Below, piece after piece: positions 32,801 through 41,734 of a stretch of 64,000 nucleotides of DNA. Made by a program: the position numbers and the translations under genes. Within the stretch, counting starts at the first letter, position 1. Each line of letters starts with the position of its first letter. The stretch covers positions 349,817-413,816 of the forward strand of contig NZ_BSFI01000004.1 in the NCBI RefSeq assembly GCF_027922265.1, written 5' to 3'. Below the pieces are notes generated by a model. That model was not told where the DNA came from. It saw only the letters and a list, made by a program, of their open reading frames with translations, and did not search any database. The DNA comes from Hansschlegelia plantiphila (lineage in GTDB: Bacteria; Pseudomonadota; Alphaproteobacteria; Rhizobiales; Methylopilaceae).

Positions 32801-33139
32801 GCGCTTGTGGGCCTCCTGGATGAAGCGCTTGACGTCCGCGAGCGTGCCGTAGTCCGGCGAGACGTTCTTGTATTCGGCGATGTCGTAGCCGTCGTCGAGC
32901 CGCGGGCTCGGGTAGAACGGCAGCAGCCAGATCACGCTGACGCCGAGGCCCGCGATGTAATCGAGCTTCGAGATCAGGCCGGGAAAGTCGCCGATGCCGT
33001 CGCCGTTCGAGTCGAAGAACGATTTGACGTGCAGCTGATAGATGATGGCGTCCTTGTACCACTGCGGATCGAGACCGTCGGCGGTCACGACCGTGCCGCC
33101 GGGCTTAGACAGATCGGCATGGGAAACTGGCGCGTTCAT
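29825..33139 (-). CDS. treS: Trehalose synthase fused to maltokinase (TreS-Mak/Pep2)
   Basis: A 1104-residue bifunctional protein. Residues 1 to about 560 are TreS, a GH13 isomerase interconverting trehalose and maltose: [12 protein letters not shown] (near 220), [38 protein letters not shown]. From about residue 580 there is a maltokinase: RRWFGGKDQ near 614, [10 protein letters not shown] near 950 and [11 protein letters not shown] just after, the kinase catalytic and metal motifs. Together they convert trehalose to maltose-1-phosphate, the GlgE donor. The start at 33139 overlaps the glgE stop as TGATG; an upstream in-frame start would run into glgE. Confidence 0.95.
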   Translation of the reverse strand: MNAPVSHADLSKPGGTVVTADGLDPQWYKDAIIYQLHVKSFFDSNGDGIGDFPGLISKLDYIAGLGVSVIWLLPFYPSPRLDDGYDIAEYKNVSPDYGTLADVKRFIQEAHKRGLKVITELVINHTSDQHPWFQRARTAKKGSAHRNFYVWSDSDTLYSGTRIIFLDTERSNWTWDPVAGQYFWHRFYSHQPDLNFDNPAVLKAVFGVMRFWLDLGIDGLRLDAVPYLIERDGTSNENLPETHDVLKKIRAELDRTYPDRFLIAEANMWPEDTKDYFGDGDECHMAFHFPLMPRMYMAIAREDRFPITDIMRQTPAIPENCQWAIFLRNHDELTLEMVTDKERDYLWNTYATDRRARINLGIRRRLAPLMERDRRRIELMNCLLLSMPGTPVIYYGDEIGMGDNIHLGDRDGVRTPMQWSIDRNGGFSRADFASNVLPPIMDPLYGYYAVNVEAQARDPHSLLNWHRRMLATRRQHPAFGRGSIRFLYPSNRRILAYLREHDGETILCVANMGRSPQAVELELSDFDGRVPVELTAGSVFPPIGQLTYLLTLPPYGFYWFKLASESETPDWHTPAPEPMADYETLVLRAGVDDAMQTEARKALETAVLPNYLAKRRWFGGKDQKEIIPRIKGMSRISGGGEDIGLIEIEVTGGAEPSRWLLPLAVVAEDDGLSSLASRLALARVRKGREVHLLTDAFALPSFAFAIARSLKAGAKLPSGEDTIQFEASKGAEIPDLPDDAEIRWLSAEQSNSSLIAGDALMIKLLRKIATGAHPEAEMGRYLTEQGYANAAPFLGEMVKVGADGTRATLAIIQGYVSNQGDAWTWTLDHLSRALDDYAGAGGGEMTDDYRFNDFTGFAANLGTRLGELHAVLARPSDDQDFAPAPAGTQDVETWKARATGLVKGAVHALESRSAWDREEDDHRAASIIARKDALIALIGRLADAGTGSIMTRIHGDLHLGQILVSGGDAIFIDFEGEPARPLEERRGKASPLRDVAGVLRSFDYAAAMVGRNEQASPHIGGPRRDQFLERFRGDAAEAFLNAYRASVEAAGGAVQPELLDMFLIEKAAYEVAYETANRPAWIDVPLGGLHALAERLLAYAGDQA

Positions 33140-35136
33140 CAAGCTACTCCCGCAGGCCGTGTCACCCTCCAGACATGGAAGGGCAGTTCGTTCGGATTGA
33201 GGTAGATCCACTGGCTCTTGCCGGTCAGCGTGAAGCTGTTGCCGCGCATCAGGTCCTCGACCTGCACCGTGGCGCCATCCGGCAGTCCGAACTCCCAGAG
33301 CGGCAGTTCGTAGGGCGCATGCTTCTCGTCATGCGGGTCGAGCGAGATGAAGACCAGGATCATGTCCTCGATCCCGGCGCCGTCCGCCGCCGTCCGCGAC
33401 TTGCTGAAATACAGCACCGCGTCGTCGAAGCAGTTGTGGAAGTGGACGTCGAGATGGCTCTGAAGGGCCGGATTCTCGCGGCGGATGCGGTTCAGCCGCG
33501 TGATCTCCTGGACGATGTTGCCGGGCTGGTTCCAGTTGCGCGTGCGGATCTGGAACTTCTCGCTGTCGAGATACTCTTCCTTGCCGGGCAGCGGCGCGGA
33601 CTCGCAGATCTCGAAGCCGCTATACATGCCCCACAGACCCGACAGCGTGGTCGCCAGCGCCGCCCGGATCAGGAAGCCGGCCCGGCCGGACGTCTGGAGA
33701 AAGAACGGGTTGATGTCGGGCGTGTTGACGAAGAAGTTCGGCCGGAAGAAGTCCTTAGGCGCCGTGGTCGACAGCTCCGTCAGGTACTCCATCAACTCGT
33801 ATTTCTGATTTCTCCAGGTGAAGTAAGTATAGGACTGTGAGTAGCCGACCTTGGCGAGGCGGTACATCACCTTCGGGCGGGTGAAGGCCTCCGACAGGAA
33901 CATCGCTTCGGGGTGGCGTGCGCGGACGTCGCCGATCATCCACTCCCAGAACGGCAACGGCTTGGTGTGCGGATTGTCGACGCGGAAGATCGTGACGCCC
34001 TGGTCGATCCAGAACAGCACGACGTCGCGCAGCGCCTGCCACAGCCCAGGAATCGCGTCCGGCCCGTAGAAGTCGACGTTGACGATATCCTGGTACTTCT
34101 TCGGCGGGTTCTCCGCGTATTTCATCGAGCCGTCGGGCCGCCACTTGAACCAGCCCGGATGCTCCTTCAGCCACGGATGGTCGGGCGAGCACTGGATCGC
34201 GAAGTCGAGCGCGATCTCGAGATCGTGGTCGACGGCGGCTTTGACGAGCGCCCTGAAGTCGTCGAGCGAGCCGAGTTCAGAGTGGATCGCGTCGTGGCCC
34301 CCGGTCTCGTCGCCGATGGCGTAGGGGCTGCCGACGTCGCTCGGTCCCGGCGTCAGCGTGTTGTTGGGGCCCTTGCGGTTGGTGATCCCGATCGGATGAA
34401 TCGGGGGGAAATAAAGCACGTCGAAGCCCATGTCGCGGATCATGGGCAGGCGTTTGATGACGTCCCGGAACGTGCCGTGCTTCGTCGGGTCGCCGCTCTC
34501 CGATCGTGGGAACAGCTCGTACCAGCTCGCGAACCCGGCCTCGCGCCGCTCGACGTCGACCGGATAGAGCTCCGTCCGCGACGCGAAGTGATGAGGATCG
34601 GCCGCGACCGCCGCGGCGTGCGTCTCGGGAGAGAGCAGAGCCTCGACCCGCGCCTTGGTGTCGAGCGCCCGCGTCTTCAGGATGATGTCGCTGAGGGCGC
34701 GCGCGAGGTCGGCAGGCGCATTGGCAGCGGCCTCTTCCAGCAGATGGAGGCCCTCGTCGGTCTCGAGCGCGACGTCGAGGCCGGCCTCGCGCTTTTTTGT
34801 CAGGTCGCGGCGGAACGTGCCGAACTCGTCCCACCAGGCCTCGATCGCGAGGTCGTGACGGCCGATCTGCTCCGGCGTGAACGCCGCCCGCCAGCGATCG
34901 TTCAGCAGGAACGTCATCGGCTCGCGGCGGAACTCCTGCTCGTTCGGGCCGCGCCACAGCACGTCGGCGCGCAGCACTTCATGACCGTCGGCGAACACGT
35001 CCGCCTCCACGGTCACGGACCGCGCCACCACCGTTTTCACCGGAAACCGCCCGCCGTCGACAGTCGGCGTCACAGCCTCGATCGCGATCCGTGGACGCGT
35101 CGCGGCGTCTGCGGCGTCGGGAGAGGCTTGAAGCAT
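33139..35136 (-). CDS. glgE: Alpha-1,4-glucan:maltose-1-phosphate maltosyltransferase
   Basis: A 665-residue GH13_3 enzyme. Signatures are YFPPIHPIG, DFAIQCSPDHPWLKEHP, IFRVDNPHTKPLPFWEW (nucleophile Asp near residue 385), FLSEAFTRPKVMYRLAK (acid/base Glu) and NFFVNTPDINP. It extends glucan chains two glucoses at a time from maltose-1-phosphate. It is first in an operon with treS-mak and glgB. The ATG at 35136 has a good GGAG site (ACGGAGATTGCG); in-frame codons farther upstream are in the leader. It diverges from a DUF2934 gene. Confidence 0.96.
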   Translation of the reverse strand: MLQASPDAADAATRPRIAIEAVTPTVDGGRFPVKTVVARSVTVEADVFADGHEVLRADVLWRGPNEQEFRREPMTFLLNDRWRAAFTPEQIGRHDLAIEAWWDEFGTFRRDLTKKREAGLDVALETDEGLHLLEEAAANAPADLARALSDIILKTRALDTKARVEALLSPETHAAAVAADPHHFASRTELYPVDVERREAGFASWYELFPRSESGDPTKHGTFRDVIKRLPMIRDMGFDVLYFPPIHPIGITNRKGPNNTLTPGPSDVGSPYAIGDETGGHDAIHSELGSLDDFRALVKAAVDHDLEIALDFAIQCSPDHPWLKEHPGWFKWRPDGSMKYAENPPKKYQDIVNVDFYGPDAIPGLWQALRDVVLFWIDQGVTIFRVDNPHTKPLPFWEWMIGDVRARHPEAMFLSEAFTRPKVMYRLAKVGYSQSYTYFTWRNQKYELMEYLTELSTTAPKDFFRPNFFVNTPDINPFFLQTSGRAGFLIRAALATTLSGLWGMYSGFEICESAPLPGKEEYLDSEKFQIRTRNWNQPGNIVQEITRLNRIRRENPALQSHLDVHFHNCFDDAVLYFSKSRTAADGAGIEDMILVFISLDPHDEKHAPYELPLWEFGLPDGATVQVEDLMRGNSFTLTGKSQWIYLNPNELPFHVWRVTRPAGVA

Positions 35137-35186
35137 CGCAATCTCCGTATCAATGAACAGAAGTCCGGGCGGCGTGGCGCCTTCTC

Positions 35187-35212
35187 GGAACCCGACACAT
35201 CGGTCGGAGGTT
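35187..35212 (+). promoter_or_regulatory. Putative EcfG-type promoter before the DUF2934 gene
   Basis: GGAAC (35187-35191), an 18-base spacer, then GTT (35210-35212), preceded by G. The EcfG general-stress consensus of alphaproteobacteria is GGAAC-N16/17-CGTT, so spacing fits and one base of the -10 differs. The DUF2934 start codon is 40 bases downstream. Confidence 0.5.
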
Positions 35213-35223
35213 TGTCCCGACAA
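35212..35223. promoter_or_regulatory. Operator-like palindrome in the glgE / DUF2934 divergent region
   Basis: TTGTC-CC-GACAA is a perfect 5+5 palindrome that overlaps the -10 of the putative EcfG promoter and lies 76 bases upstream of the glgE start. It could bind a regulator of either gene; no family is implied. Confidence 0.3.
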
Positions 35224-35251
35224 CCCCTCTGCGTCGCTAAGGAAGGCCGGG

Positions 35252-35698
35252 ATGAACGACCACGAGCGAAAAATTCGGAACGCCGCCTATCGTCTGTGGG
35301 AGCAGGCCGGCCAGCCGGAAGGACGAGACCATGAGTTCTGGCTGAAGGCGGAAAAGTCGCTGAAGGACGAGCCGGTGGGCGGACCGAAAGGCACGTCTCC
35401 GAAGAAGGCCGCGATGCCGATGGAGCCGGTCGAGAAGACGCCTCCGCAAAAGCCGGGCAAGCTCGCCACTGTCGCCTCGGATCTCGCCGCCGCGGATGCG
35501 GGAAAGGCCCAGAGCGCGACGAAGGGCCGGGCGAGCGCGAAGGCGAAGTCCGAAAGCGTCGCGGCCGAGCCGCCGGTTTCAGCCAACGATCCCGCCGTGG
35601 AGCCGTCTAAGAAGGCGTCGCAAGCCGCGGGGCTGACGCCAGGCGCCGTGTCCAGGGCGAAGGCGCGGGGGAAGGCCACGCAGGCCAAAGGGAGCTGA
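35252..35698 (+). CDS. DUF2934 domain protein
   Basis: A 148-residue protein. Residues 1-37 (MNDHERKIRNAAYRLWEQAG, then HEFWLKAEKSL) are the DUF2934 domain: a short helical module with Arg-x-Ala-Tyr-x-Leu-Trp. The remaining 110 residues are low-complexity Lys/Ala/Pro-rich sequence, probably disordered and basic. Function is unknown; DUF2934 genes are frequent in rhizobia and often near stress or glucan genes. ATG follows AAGGAAGG. It has a putative EcfG promoter and diverges from glgE. Confidence 0.85.
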   Translation: MNDHERKIRNAAYRLWEQAGQPEGRDHEFWLKAEKSLKDEPVGGPKGTSPKKAAMPMEPVEKTPPQKPGKLATVASDLAAADAGKAQSATKGRASAKAKSESVAAEPPVSANDPAVEPSKKASQAAGLTPGAVSRAKARGKATQAKGS

Positions 35699-35723
35699 AG
35701 AGCCGATTGCGCGCCGCCGGCCG

Positions 35724-35748
35724 GGAACGGCCGCAAGATTGAACCGTT
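35724..35748 (+). promoter_or_regulatory. EcfG-type promoter before the second glgX
   Basis: GGAAC (35724-35728), exactly 16 bases, then CGTT (35745-35748): a perfect match to the GGAAC-N16/17-CGTT consensus of the alphaproteobacterial general-stress sigma factor EcfG. The glgX start is 62 bases after the -10, a normal leader length. Confidence 0.68.
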
Positions 35749-35809
35749 GTGCGCGTAAGTGGATGAACGTGGGAAACTCCGGCCTGCGGAACGAGGGGCG
35801 ACAGCACAT

Positions 35810-37888
35810 ATGAGTGAGATAAAGACCGACCGCCGGGCCGAGGCCGGGCGGCCGACCCAGCTTGGCGCGACTTTCGACGGGCAAGGCACGAATTTCGCGA
35901 TCTTCTCGGCCTATGCGGAGAGGGTCGAGCTCTGCCTGTTCGACGAGCAGCAGAACGAGATCGAGCGCGTCACCCTCCCCGAATACACCGACGAGGTGTG
36001 GCACGGCTATCTGCCGGAGATCGTCCCCGGCCAGCTCTACGGCTACCGCGTCCATGGCCGCTACGCCCCGGAAGAAGGCCACCGTTTCAACCCGAACAAG
36101 CTGCTGCTCGATCCATACGCCAAGTCGATCGTCGGCTCGATCGAGTGGAACGACGCCCATTTCGGCTACACGCTCGACGCCGAGGAGAAGGACCTCTCCT
36201 TCGACGAGCGCGACAGCGCGCCGTTCACGCCGAAATGCGAGGTCGCCGACACCGCCTTCGACTGGCAGGGCGACGTCAAGCCGAATGTTCCCTGGGACAA
36301 GACGGTGTTCTACGAGACCCATGTCCGGGGCTACACCCAGCTGCATCCGGGCGTGCCGGAGAACCTGCGCGGCACCTTCGACGGCCTCGGCCAGAAGGCC
36401 GTCATCGACCACATCAAGTCGCTCGGCGTCACCTCGGTCGAGCTGCTGCCGATCCACTGCTTCCTCGACGACCAGCACCTGCTCGACAAGGGGCTCAGGA
36501 ATTACTGGGGCTACAACACCATCGGCTTCTTCGCCCCGATGGGGCGCTACGCCGGCGGCGGCGCCAAGTCGGGCCGCGCCAGGCTCGCGAGCTTCAAGCA
36601 CATGGTCCGGGCGTTCCACAACGCCGGTCTCGAGGTGATCCTCGACGTCGTCTACAACCACACCGCCGAGGGCAACGAGCTCGGGCCGACGCTGTCGTTC
36701 AAGGGCATCGACAACCTCAGCTACTACCGGACGATGCCGGACAATCATCGCTACTACATCAACGACACCGGCACCGGGAACACGGTCAACACCAGCCATC
36801 CCCGCGTGCTGCAGATGATCACGGACTCCTTGCGTTACTGGGTGGAGGAGATGCACGTCGACGGCTTCCGCTTCGATCTCGGCACCATTCTGGGCCGCGA
36901 GCCGGAAGGCTTCGACCAGCGCGGCGGCTTCTTCGACGCGGTCGGGCAGGACCCGGTGCTGCGCAACGTCAAGCTCGTCGGCGAGCCGTGGGACATCGGT
37001 CCCGGCGGCTATCAGGTCGGCGGCTTCCCGCCCGGCTGGGCGGAGTGGAACGACAAGTACCGCGACACGGTCCGCGATTACTGGAAGTCCGGCGCCGGCC
37101 ATATGGGCGACTTCGCCGCGCGGGTCACAGGCTCCGGGGACGTGTACGACCACCGCGGCCGCAGGCCATGGGCGGGCGTCAACTTCATCACCGCCCATGA
37201 CGGCTTCACGCTGAACGACGTCGTCTCCTACAACGAGAAGCACAACGAGGCGAACGGCGAGGACAATAAGGACGGCCACGGCGACAACCGCAGCTACAAT
37301 TACGGGGTCGAGGGCGAGACCGACGATCCCGGCGTCGTCGCGGTCCGGGAGCGCCAGAAGCGCAACATGCTCGCGACGCTGATCCTGTCCCACGGCACGC
37401 CGATGATCCTGGCCGGCGACGAGTTCGGCCGTTCGCAGGGCGGCAACAACAACGGCTACTGCCAGGACAACGAGATCTCCTGGGTGCGCTGGGAGCTCGA
37501 CGAGCAGGACGAGATCCTCCTCGCCTTCACCCAGCGTCTGCTCAAGCTGCGCGCCGACCACGCCATCCTGCGACGCGCGAGCTTCCGCGACGGCATGGGC
37601 GTGACCTGGATCAATCCGGGCGGCGGCGAGCAGACGCCCGAGCAGTGGGCGGACCAGGGCGCCGACTGCATCGGCCTTCACCTCACCACCGCCGACGGCG
37701 AAGAAGCGATCATGATCTTCAACAGCCACGAAGGTCCCGTGCCCTTCGTCCTCCCCGAGCGGGATGAGGGCAAGCCGTGGACCGTCGTCGTCGACACCGA
37801 ACGTCCCGCCGAGGACTCCGCGCGCCAAACGCCAGGCGGGGCCGACCCGATCGAGGTTCAGGGCCGCTCGATGCTGCTGCTGATGTGA
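35810..37888 (+). CDS. glgX: Glycogen debranching enzyme GlgX, copy 2
   Basis: A 692-residue GH13 isoamylase-type enzyme with CBM48 N-terminus ([20 protein letters not shown]), [26 protein letters not shown] and [16 protein letters not shown]. Clearly homologous to the copy at 25275-27404 but divergent throughout, including an extra loop ([17 protein letters not shown]). The ATG follows GAGGGG; a GTG at 35759 would add 17 residues. It is alone on the plus strand with an EcfG-type promoter, suggesting glycogen breakdown under stress. Confidence 0.95.
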   Translation: MSEIKTDRRAEAGRPTQLGATFDGQGTNFAIFSAYAERVELCLFDEQQNEIERVTLPEYTDEVWHGYLPEIVPGQLYGYRVHGRYAPEEGHRFNPNKLLLDPYAKSIVGSIEWNDAHFGYTLDAEEKDLSFDERDSAPFTPKCEVADTAFDWQGDVKPNVPWDKTVFYETHVRGYTQLHPGVPENLRGTFDGLGQKAVIDHIKSLGVTSVELLPIHCFLDDQHLLDKGLRNYWGYNTIGFFAPMGRYAGGGAKSGRARLASFKHMVRAFHNAGLEVILDVVYNHTAEGNELGPTLSFKGIDNLSYYRTMPDNHRYYINDTGTGNTVNTSHPRVLQMITDSLRYWVEEMHVDGFRFDLGTILGREPEGFDQRGGFFDAVGQDPVLRNVKLVGEPWDIGPGGYQVGGFPPGWAEWNDKYRDTVRDYWKSGAGHMGDFAARVTGSGDVYDHRGRRPWAGVNFITAHDGFTLNDVVSYNEKHNEANGEDNKDGHGDNRSYNYGVEGETDDPGVVAVRERQKRNMLATLILSHGTPMILAGDEFGRSQGGNNNGYCQDNEISWVRWELDEQDEILLAFTQRLLKLRADHAILRRASFRDGMGVTWINPGGGEQTPEQWADQGADCIGLHLTTADGEEAIMIFNSHEGPVPFVLPERDEGKPWTVVVDTERPAEDSARQTPGGADPIEVQGRSMLLLM

Positions 37889-37949
37889 GCGAGGGGCGGC
37901 GCCGGGCGATCCGATTCTGAGACGGCTTGGCGCCGCCGACGCGTGAGCG

Positions 37950-38339
37950 CTATCCGCCCGTCACCAGATGCGCGAAGCAAGAGGCGAGGGCGGGGGGAAT
38001 GCCGGTCGCGTTCATCTCGACCTCGGATTTGATGTCCTGATACTCGTCGGGCCGCCCGACGCCCGGCGACAGGTAGACGCGCTCGGAGCGGGCAGGGTCG
38101 GCCTTGAAGAACAGGTAGATCGGATCGGCCGTCTTCGGGTCGACGTGGTAGATCCGCCATTCGCCCATCTGCAGCTTGCGGTCGATGGGGAGCGCGCCCT
38201 TGGATATCTGGCGCCCGACCGCCGCCGCTTCCGCCGGGCTCGACGCGCCGGCCGATATGGCGACGCCCGGGCAGGGACCGGCCGAGGCCGTCGCGGCGGA
38301 GCCGGTCGCCAGCATGAGGCTCAAAGCAAGGCGCTTCAT
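37950..38339 (-). CDS. Hypothetical exported protein
   Basis: A 129-residue protein with a typical Sec signal peptide (MKRLALSLMLATGSAATASA, cleavage before GPCPG). The mature part, about 109 residues, has two Cys (one near the mature N-terminus, one near the end: LASCFAHL), which could form a disulfide. I recognise no family. Good ribosome-binding site AGGGGAA before the ATG. Convergent with glgX copy 2 and divergent from purC. Confidence 0.7.
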   Translation of the reverse strand: MKRLALSLMLATGSAATASAGPCPGVAISAGASSPAEAAAVGRQISKGALPIDRKLQMGEWRIYHVDPKTADPIYLFFKADPARSERVYLSPGVGRPDEYQDIKSEVEMNATGIPPALASCFAHLVTGG

Positions 38340-38632
38340 CAACGGGTTCCCCTGAATGGCCGGACGGCCGGCGTGAGTCTTCGCCTTGCGGCCGCGCCAC
38401 TGTTTCTGCGTCACTGTGGCGACGAAATGGCCGCGCCGGGAGGCCGTTGGCGAAATCTCGGGCGGGCGTCGTCGTTGTGCTTGAGCCCCTGATCGGCTAG
38501 GGTCGAGGCCCGCGTGCGACGCTGCTTATGCGGCGCCCTCCGATTCGCGCGCGCGCCGGAACAACGACCGCATCCGGTCAGGCCCACAAACCGGCAGGTG
38601 TTATGGATTTCCTCAAGCCACGGTATACGCCG

Positions 38633-39406
38633 ATGAACCGCCGCCGCCGTATCTATGAAGGCAAGGCGAAGGTCCTCTACGAGGGCCCCGAGCCCGGCAC
38701 TCTGATCCAGCACTTCAAGGACGACGCGACAGCGTTCAACGCCAAGAAGCACGAAGTGATCGACGGCAAGGGGGTGCTGAACAACCGCATCTCCGAGTTC
38801 ATCTTCCAGAACCTGAACGACATTGGGGTGCCGACGCACTTCATCCGCCGGCTGAACATGCGCGAGCAGCTCATCCGGGAGGTCGAGATCATCCCGCTCG
38901 AGGTGGTGGTGCGCAACGTCGCCGCCGGCTCGCTCGCGACCAAGCTCGGCCTTGAAGAGGGCACCCAGCTGCCCCGGTCGATCATCGAGTTCTATTACAA
39001 GAACGACGCGCTGAACGATCCGATGGTCTCCGAGGAGCACGTCACGGCCTTCGGCTGGGCGAGCCCTCAGGAGATCGACGACATCATGGCGCTCGCGATC
39101 CGCGTCAACGACTTCCTGTCCGGCCTGTTCCTCGGCGTCGGCATCCGCCTCGTCGACTTCAAGATGGAGACCGGCCGGCTCTGGGAGAACGACACGGTGC
39201 GCATCGTCGTCGCCGACGAGATCTCTCCTGACTCGTGCCGCCTGTGGGACATCAAGTCGAACGACAAGCTCGACAAGGACCGTTTCCGCCGTGACATGGG
39301 CGGCCTCGTCGAGGCCTACACCGAGGTCGCGCGCCGGCTCGGCATCCTGCCGGAATCAGACACGCCGAACGGCCGTGGGCCAGTGCTGGTGACGTCGAAG
39401 GACTGA
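38633..39406 (+). CDS. purC: Phosphoribosylaminoimidazole-succinocarboxamide synthase (SAICAR synthase)
   Basis: A 257-residue PurC. Signature [19 protein letters not shown] begins at residue 5; [28 protein letters not shown] [16 protein letters not shown] and [13 protein letters not shown] follow. It joins CAIR and aspartate. I prefer the ATG at 38633 because rhizobial homologues start [13 protein letters not shown]; an in-frame ATG at 38603 ([10 protein letters not shown]) has the better ribosome-binding site (GGCAGGTG) and cannot be excluded. Other purine genes resume 700 bases downstream. Confidence 0.93.
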   Translation: MNRRRRIYEGKAKVLYEGPEPGTLIQHFKDDATAFNAKKHEVIDGKGVLNNRISEFIFQNLNDIGVPTHFIRRLNMREQLIREVEIIPLEVVVRNVAAGSLATKLGLEEGTQLPRSIIEFYYKNDALNDPMVSEEHVTAFGWASPQEIDDIMALAIRVNDFLSGLFLGVGIRLVDFKMETGRLWENDTVRIVVADEISPDSCRLWDIKSNDKLDKDRFRRDMGGLVEAYTEVARRLGILPESDTPNGRGPVLVTSKD

Positions 39407-39434
39407 TTCGCGTCGTCGTCCTGACGCCAAGATT

Positions 39435-39475
39435 AAAACGCCCCGTTCGAGAAGAGCGGGGCGTTTTCTGTTTTT
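39435..39475. terminator. Bidirectional terminator between purC and the TonB-C-like gene
   Basis: Perfect 11-bp stem AAAACGCCCCG / CGGGGCGTTTT with an 11-base loop, T-rich on both strands (TTTTCTGTTTTT on plus, TTTTAATC on minus). It sits between two convergent genes and can serve both. Confidence 0.88.
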
Positions 39476-39483
39476 CGGCGTCT

Positions 39484-39867
39484 TCAACGCCCGCTGAAGC
39501 TTATGGGGACGCAGAACGTGAGGCGCTCGTTCGGTAGGTCGGCTGGCGGCGCCGGAAAATAACGCGACGCCTTCTTGACGATGCGCCTCGCCTCGTCGCC
39601 GAACGGGGTCCTCGCAGAGTGGCGGTCGAGCTTGACCTCGAGGAGCTTGCCCTGGCGATCGACGGAAAAGGTCACGATCGCCCGGCCGCGTCCCGAGATC
39701 GCGTAATAGACGTAGGGCGGTTGGGAATGCATGAGGATTAGGCTGTAGAGCACCGTCTCGTACTGCGACATGTCCTTGCGGGCTTCGGCCGGATGGACGC
39801 TTGCGAGCGTCACGAACGTAAATAGCGCGGTCGCAATGACCGACGTGGCGAAGCGTGGCATGCGCAT
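39484..39867 (-). CDS. Exported TonB C-terminal-domain-like protein
   Basis: A 127-residue protein: Sec-type signal peptide (residues 1-29, ending EARK) and then a domain like the TonB C-terminus, with YYAISGRGRAIVTFSVDRQGK, VKLDRHSARTPFGDEARRIVKKASRYFPAPP and a final beta strand TFCVPISFSG. It lacks the Pro-rich linker and the retained membrane anchor of true TonB, and no exbB/exbD is nearby, so energy transduction to an outer-membrane receptor is doubtful. More likely a periplasmic protein using the fold for another purpose. Confidence 0.75.
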   Translation of the reverse strand: MRMPRFATSVIATALFTFVTLASVHPAEARKDMSQYETVLYSLILMHSQPPYVYYAISGRGRAIVTFSVDRQGKLLEVKLDRHSARTPFGDEARRIVKKASRYFPAPPADLPNERLTFCVPISFSGR

Positions 39868-40115
39868 GGAAGATTCCCCCGAATCTCGATCGTCGAGAAT
39901 GTCCGCAACCCCTCTTGCGCGACAAGAGCTACTCTGCGGGCGCCGTGAGCGGTCGACGGTAAAGCCGTCGCTGTGGTCTTTCCGTCACCCGCTGCTCGCG
40001 TCTCCGCGCTCGCTCGCCCGGGAGATCGCGAGGCCCCCTCGCTGTTGGGTGTGGCCTTCGGTCCGTTCAGGCTTTAAACGCTCCGTCTGACAACGACCTC
40101 TAATCCGGAGCCGAT

Positions 40116-40358
40116 ATGAAGGCGCGCGTCACCGTCACGCTGAAGACCGGCGTTCTCGATCCGCAGGGCAAGGCGATCCAGGGCGCGCTCGGCTCGCTCG
40201 GCGTCGACGGCGTCGAGAGCGTCCGTCAGGGCAAGCTGTTCGACGTCGAGCTTGCGACCAGCGATCCGGCCGAGGCCGAGGCGACGCTCAAGGCGATGTG
40301 CGAGAAGCTGCTCGCGAACACCGTGATCGAGAGCTACCGTTTCGAGATCGCGGGATAA
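40116..40358 (+). CDS. purS: FGAM synthase subunit PurS
   Basis: An 80-residue protein with the PurS pattern: KARVTVTLKTGVLDPQGKAI and KLFDVELATSDPAEAE and a final VIESYRFEIA. With PurQ and PurL it forms the three-part formylglycinamidine ribonucleotide synthase. It starts the block purS, exported unknown, purQ, DUF72, purL. The 248-base gap upstream is shared with the divergent TonB-C-like gene. Confidence 0.95.
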   Translation: MKARVTVTLKTGVLDPQGKAIQGALGSLGVDGVESVRQGKLFDVELATSDPAEAEATLKAMCEKLLANTVIESYRFEIAG

Positions 40359-40389
40359 CAAGAAGACAAAAAAGGGAGGCCGAAGGCCC

Positions 40390-41001
40390 ATGGCTCGCAT
40401 CAGCCGCATGTCCGTTCTCGCGCTCGCCGCGGCGCTCTCGGCGGCGACGCCCGCCTTCGCCCAGGCGCCGGCGCCTGCGGGCGCCGCTCCCGCAGCGCCT
40501 GGCGCCGATGGTCCTCCGCCCCCCGGCTCGCCCGAAATGATCGTCGGCCCCGACAGCGCCTTTACCCTGACCCCCGACGGCAAGGACTGGACGAAGTTCC
40601 AGACCGTCCGCCAGATCGGCGTCAAATGCTCCGACAAGGCCTGCGGCGGCGACCGGGTGTTCTGCCTGATCCAGACCCGCGCCGCGGCGGACGCGAAGCC
40701 CGGCGAGGCCGTCTCCGAGAGCAGCGCCAACGCCTTCGGCCAGCACCTGATCGAAAGCTCGCCCAAGGAGATGAAGGCCTCCTATGTCGAGCCGTTCTCG
40801 GAGAAGCGCATCGGCGCCAATCTCGGCCGCTGGGCTGAGATGAAGGCCGAGGGCGAGCCCGGATCGATCCGGTTCAGCCTGTTCCTGGTGCAGGTCAAGG
40901 CCCGCGAGGTCGCTTTCAACTGCGTGGCGCCCGCCGACAAGTGGGCCGTCCATGAGCCAAAGATCGAGGCGGTGCTCGCCGCGTTGCAAGTGACCCGTTG
41001 A
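40390..41001 (+). CDS. Unknown exported protein within the pur block
   Basis: A 203-residue protein with signal peptide ([24 protein letters not shown]) followed by an Ala/Pro-rich linker and a domain of about 150 residues containing four Cys ([14 protein letters not shown] and a later FNCVAP). The arrangement suggests two disulfides. It loosely recalls invasion-associated locus B (IalB)-type periplasmic proteins, but I cannot claim membership. It begins 31 bases after purS and ends 43 bases before purQ, so it is probably co-transcribed with purine genes despite being an envelope protein. Confidence 0.8.
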   Translation: MARISRMSVLALAAALSAATPAFAQAPAPAGAAPAAPGADGPPPPGSPEMIVGPDSAFTLTPDGKDWTKFQTVRQIGVKCSDKACGGDRVFCLIQTRAAADAKPGEAVSESSANAFGQHLIESSPKEMKASYVEPFSEKRIGANLGRWAEMKAEGEPGSIRFSLFLVQVKAREVAFNCVAPADKWAVHEPKIEAVLAALQVTR

Positions 41002-41044
41002 TCCGGCGCCAGCGCGCTCCAGCCCCTTTCGAGGTTCAGCCGAA

Positions 41045-41734
41045 ATGAACGCCGTCGTCATCCTGTTTCCCGGCTCGAACCGCGAGCGCGACGTGGCGAA
41101 CGCGCTGAGGCGCGCGGGCGGCGTGGCGCCGAAGATCGTGTGGCATGGCGAGACCGAGCTTCCGGCGGGGACGGACCTTGTCGTGCTGCCCGGCGGCTTC
41201 TCCTATGGCGACTATCTGCGCTGCGGCGCGATCGCGGCGCGTTCGCCGATCATGGACGCGGTGCGCGCGCACGCGGCGCGCGGCGGCCTTGTGCTCGGCA
41301 TCTGCAACGGCTTCCAGATCGCGGTCGAGGCGGGCCTGCTGCCCGGCATCCTCACCCGCAACGCCAACCTCCGCTTCCTCTGTCATGCGCAGCACCTGAG
41401 GGTGGAGCGGAACGACACCCCCTTCACCAGACGCTACGCTGAAGGCCAGACCATCGAGGTCTGCATCGCGCATGGCGAGGGCAACTATTTCGCCGATGAG
41501 GAGACGCTGAAGCGGCTCGAGGGCGAGGGGCGCGTCGCCTTCCGCTATTGCGACGCGAATGGCGAGGTCGGCGGCGCCGCCAACGTCAACGGCTCGATCA
41601 ACGATATCGCCGGCGTCTATTCCGAGACCTTCAACGTGCTCGGCATGATGCCGCACCCGGAGAACTTGGTGGACGCGGCGGTCGGCGGGATCGACGGCGC
41701 GGCGTTGTTCGCAGGCCTCGCAGAGGCCGCATGA
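41045..41734 (+). CDS. purQ: FGAM synthase subunit PurQ (glutaminase)
   Basis: A 229-residue class I glutamine amidotransferase. The nucleophilic Cys is in [11 protein letters not shown], and the His-Glu pair is in GMMPHPEN. It supplies ammonia to PurL. GAGG lies 11-14 bases before the ATG. Its stop overlaps the next gene (DUF72) as ATGA, a coupling that separates it from its partner purL. Confidence 0.96.
   Translation: MNAVVILFPGSNRERDVANALRRAGGVAPKIVWHGETELPAGTDLVVLPGGFSYGDYLRCGAIAARSPIMDAVRAHAARGGLVLGICNGFQIAVEAGLLPGILTRNANLRFLCHAQHLRVERNDTPFTRRYAEGQTIEVCIAHGEGNYFADEETLKRLEGEGRVAFRYCDANGEVGGAANVNGSINDIAGVYSETFNVLGMMPHPENLVDAAVGGIDGAALFAGLAEAA

Noticed and set aside
38571..38600. GGAAC upstream of purC
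   Set aside because: No GTT at 16-18 bases; probably chance, and a purine gene would not be expected in a stress regulon.
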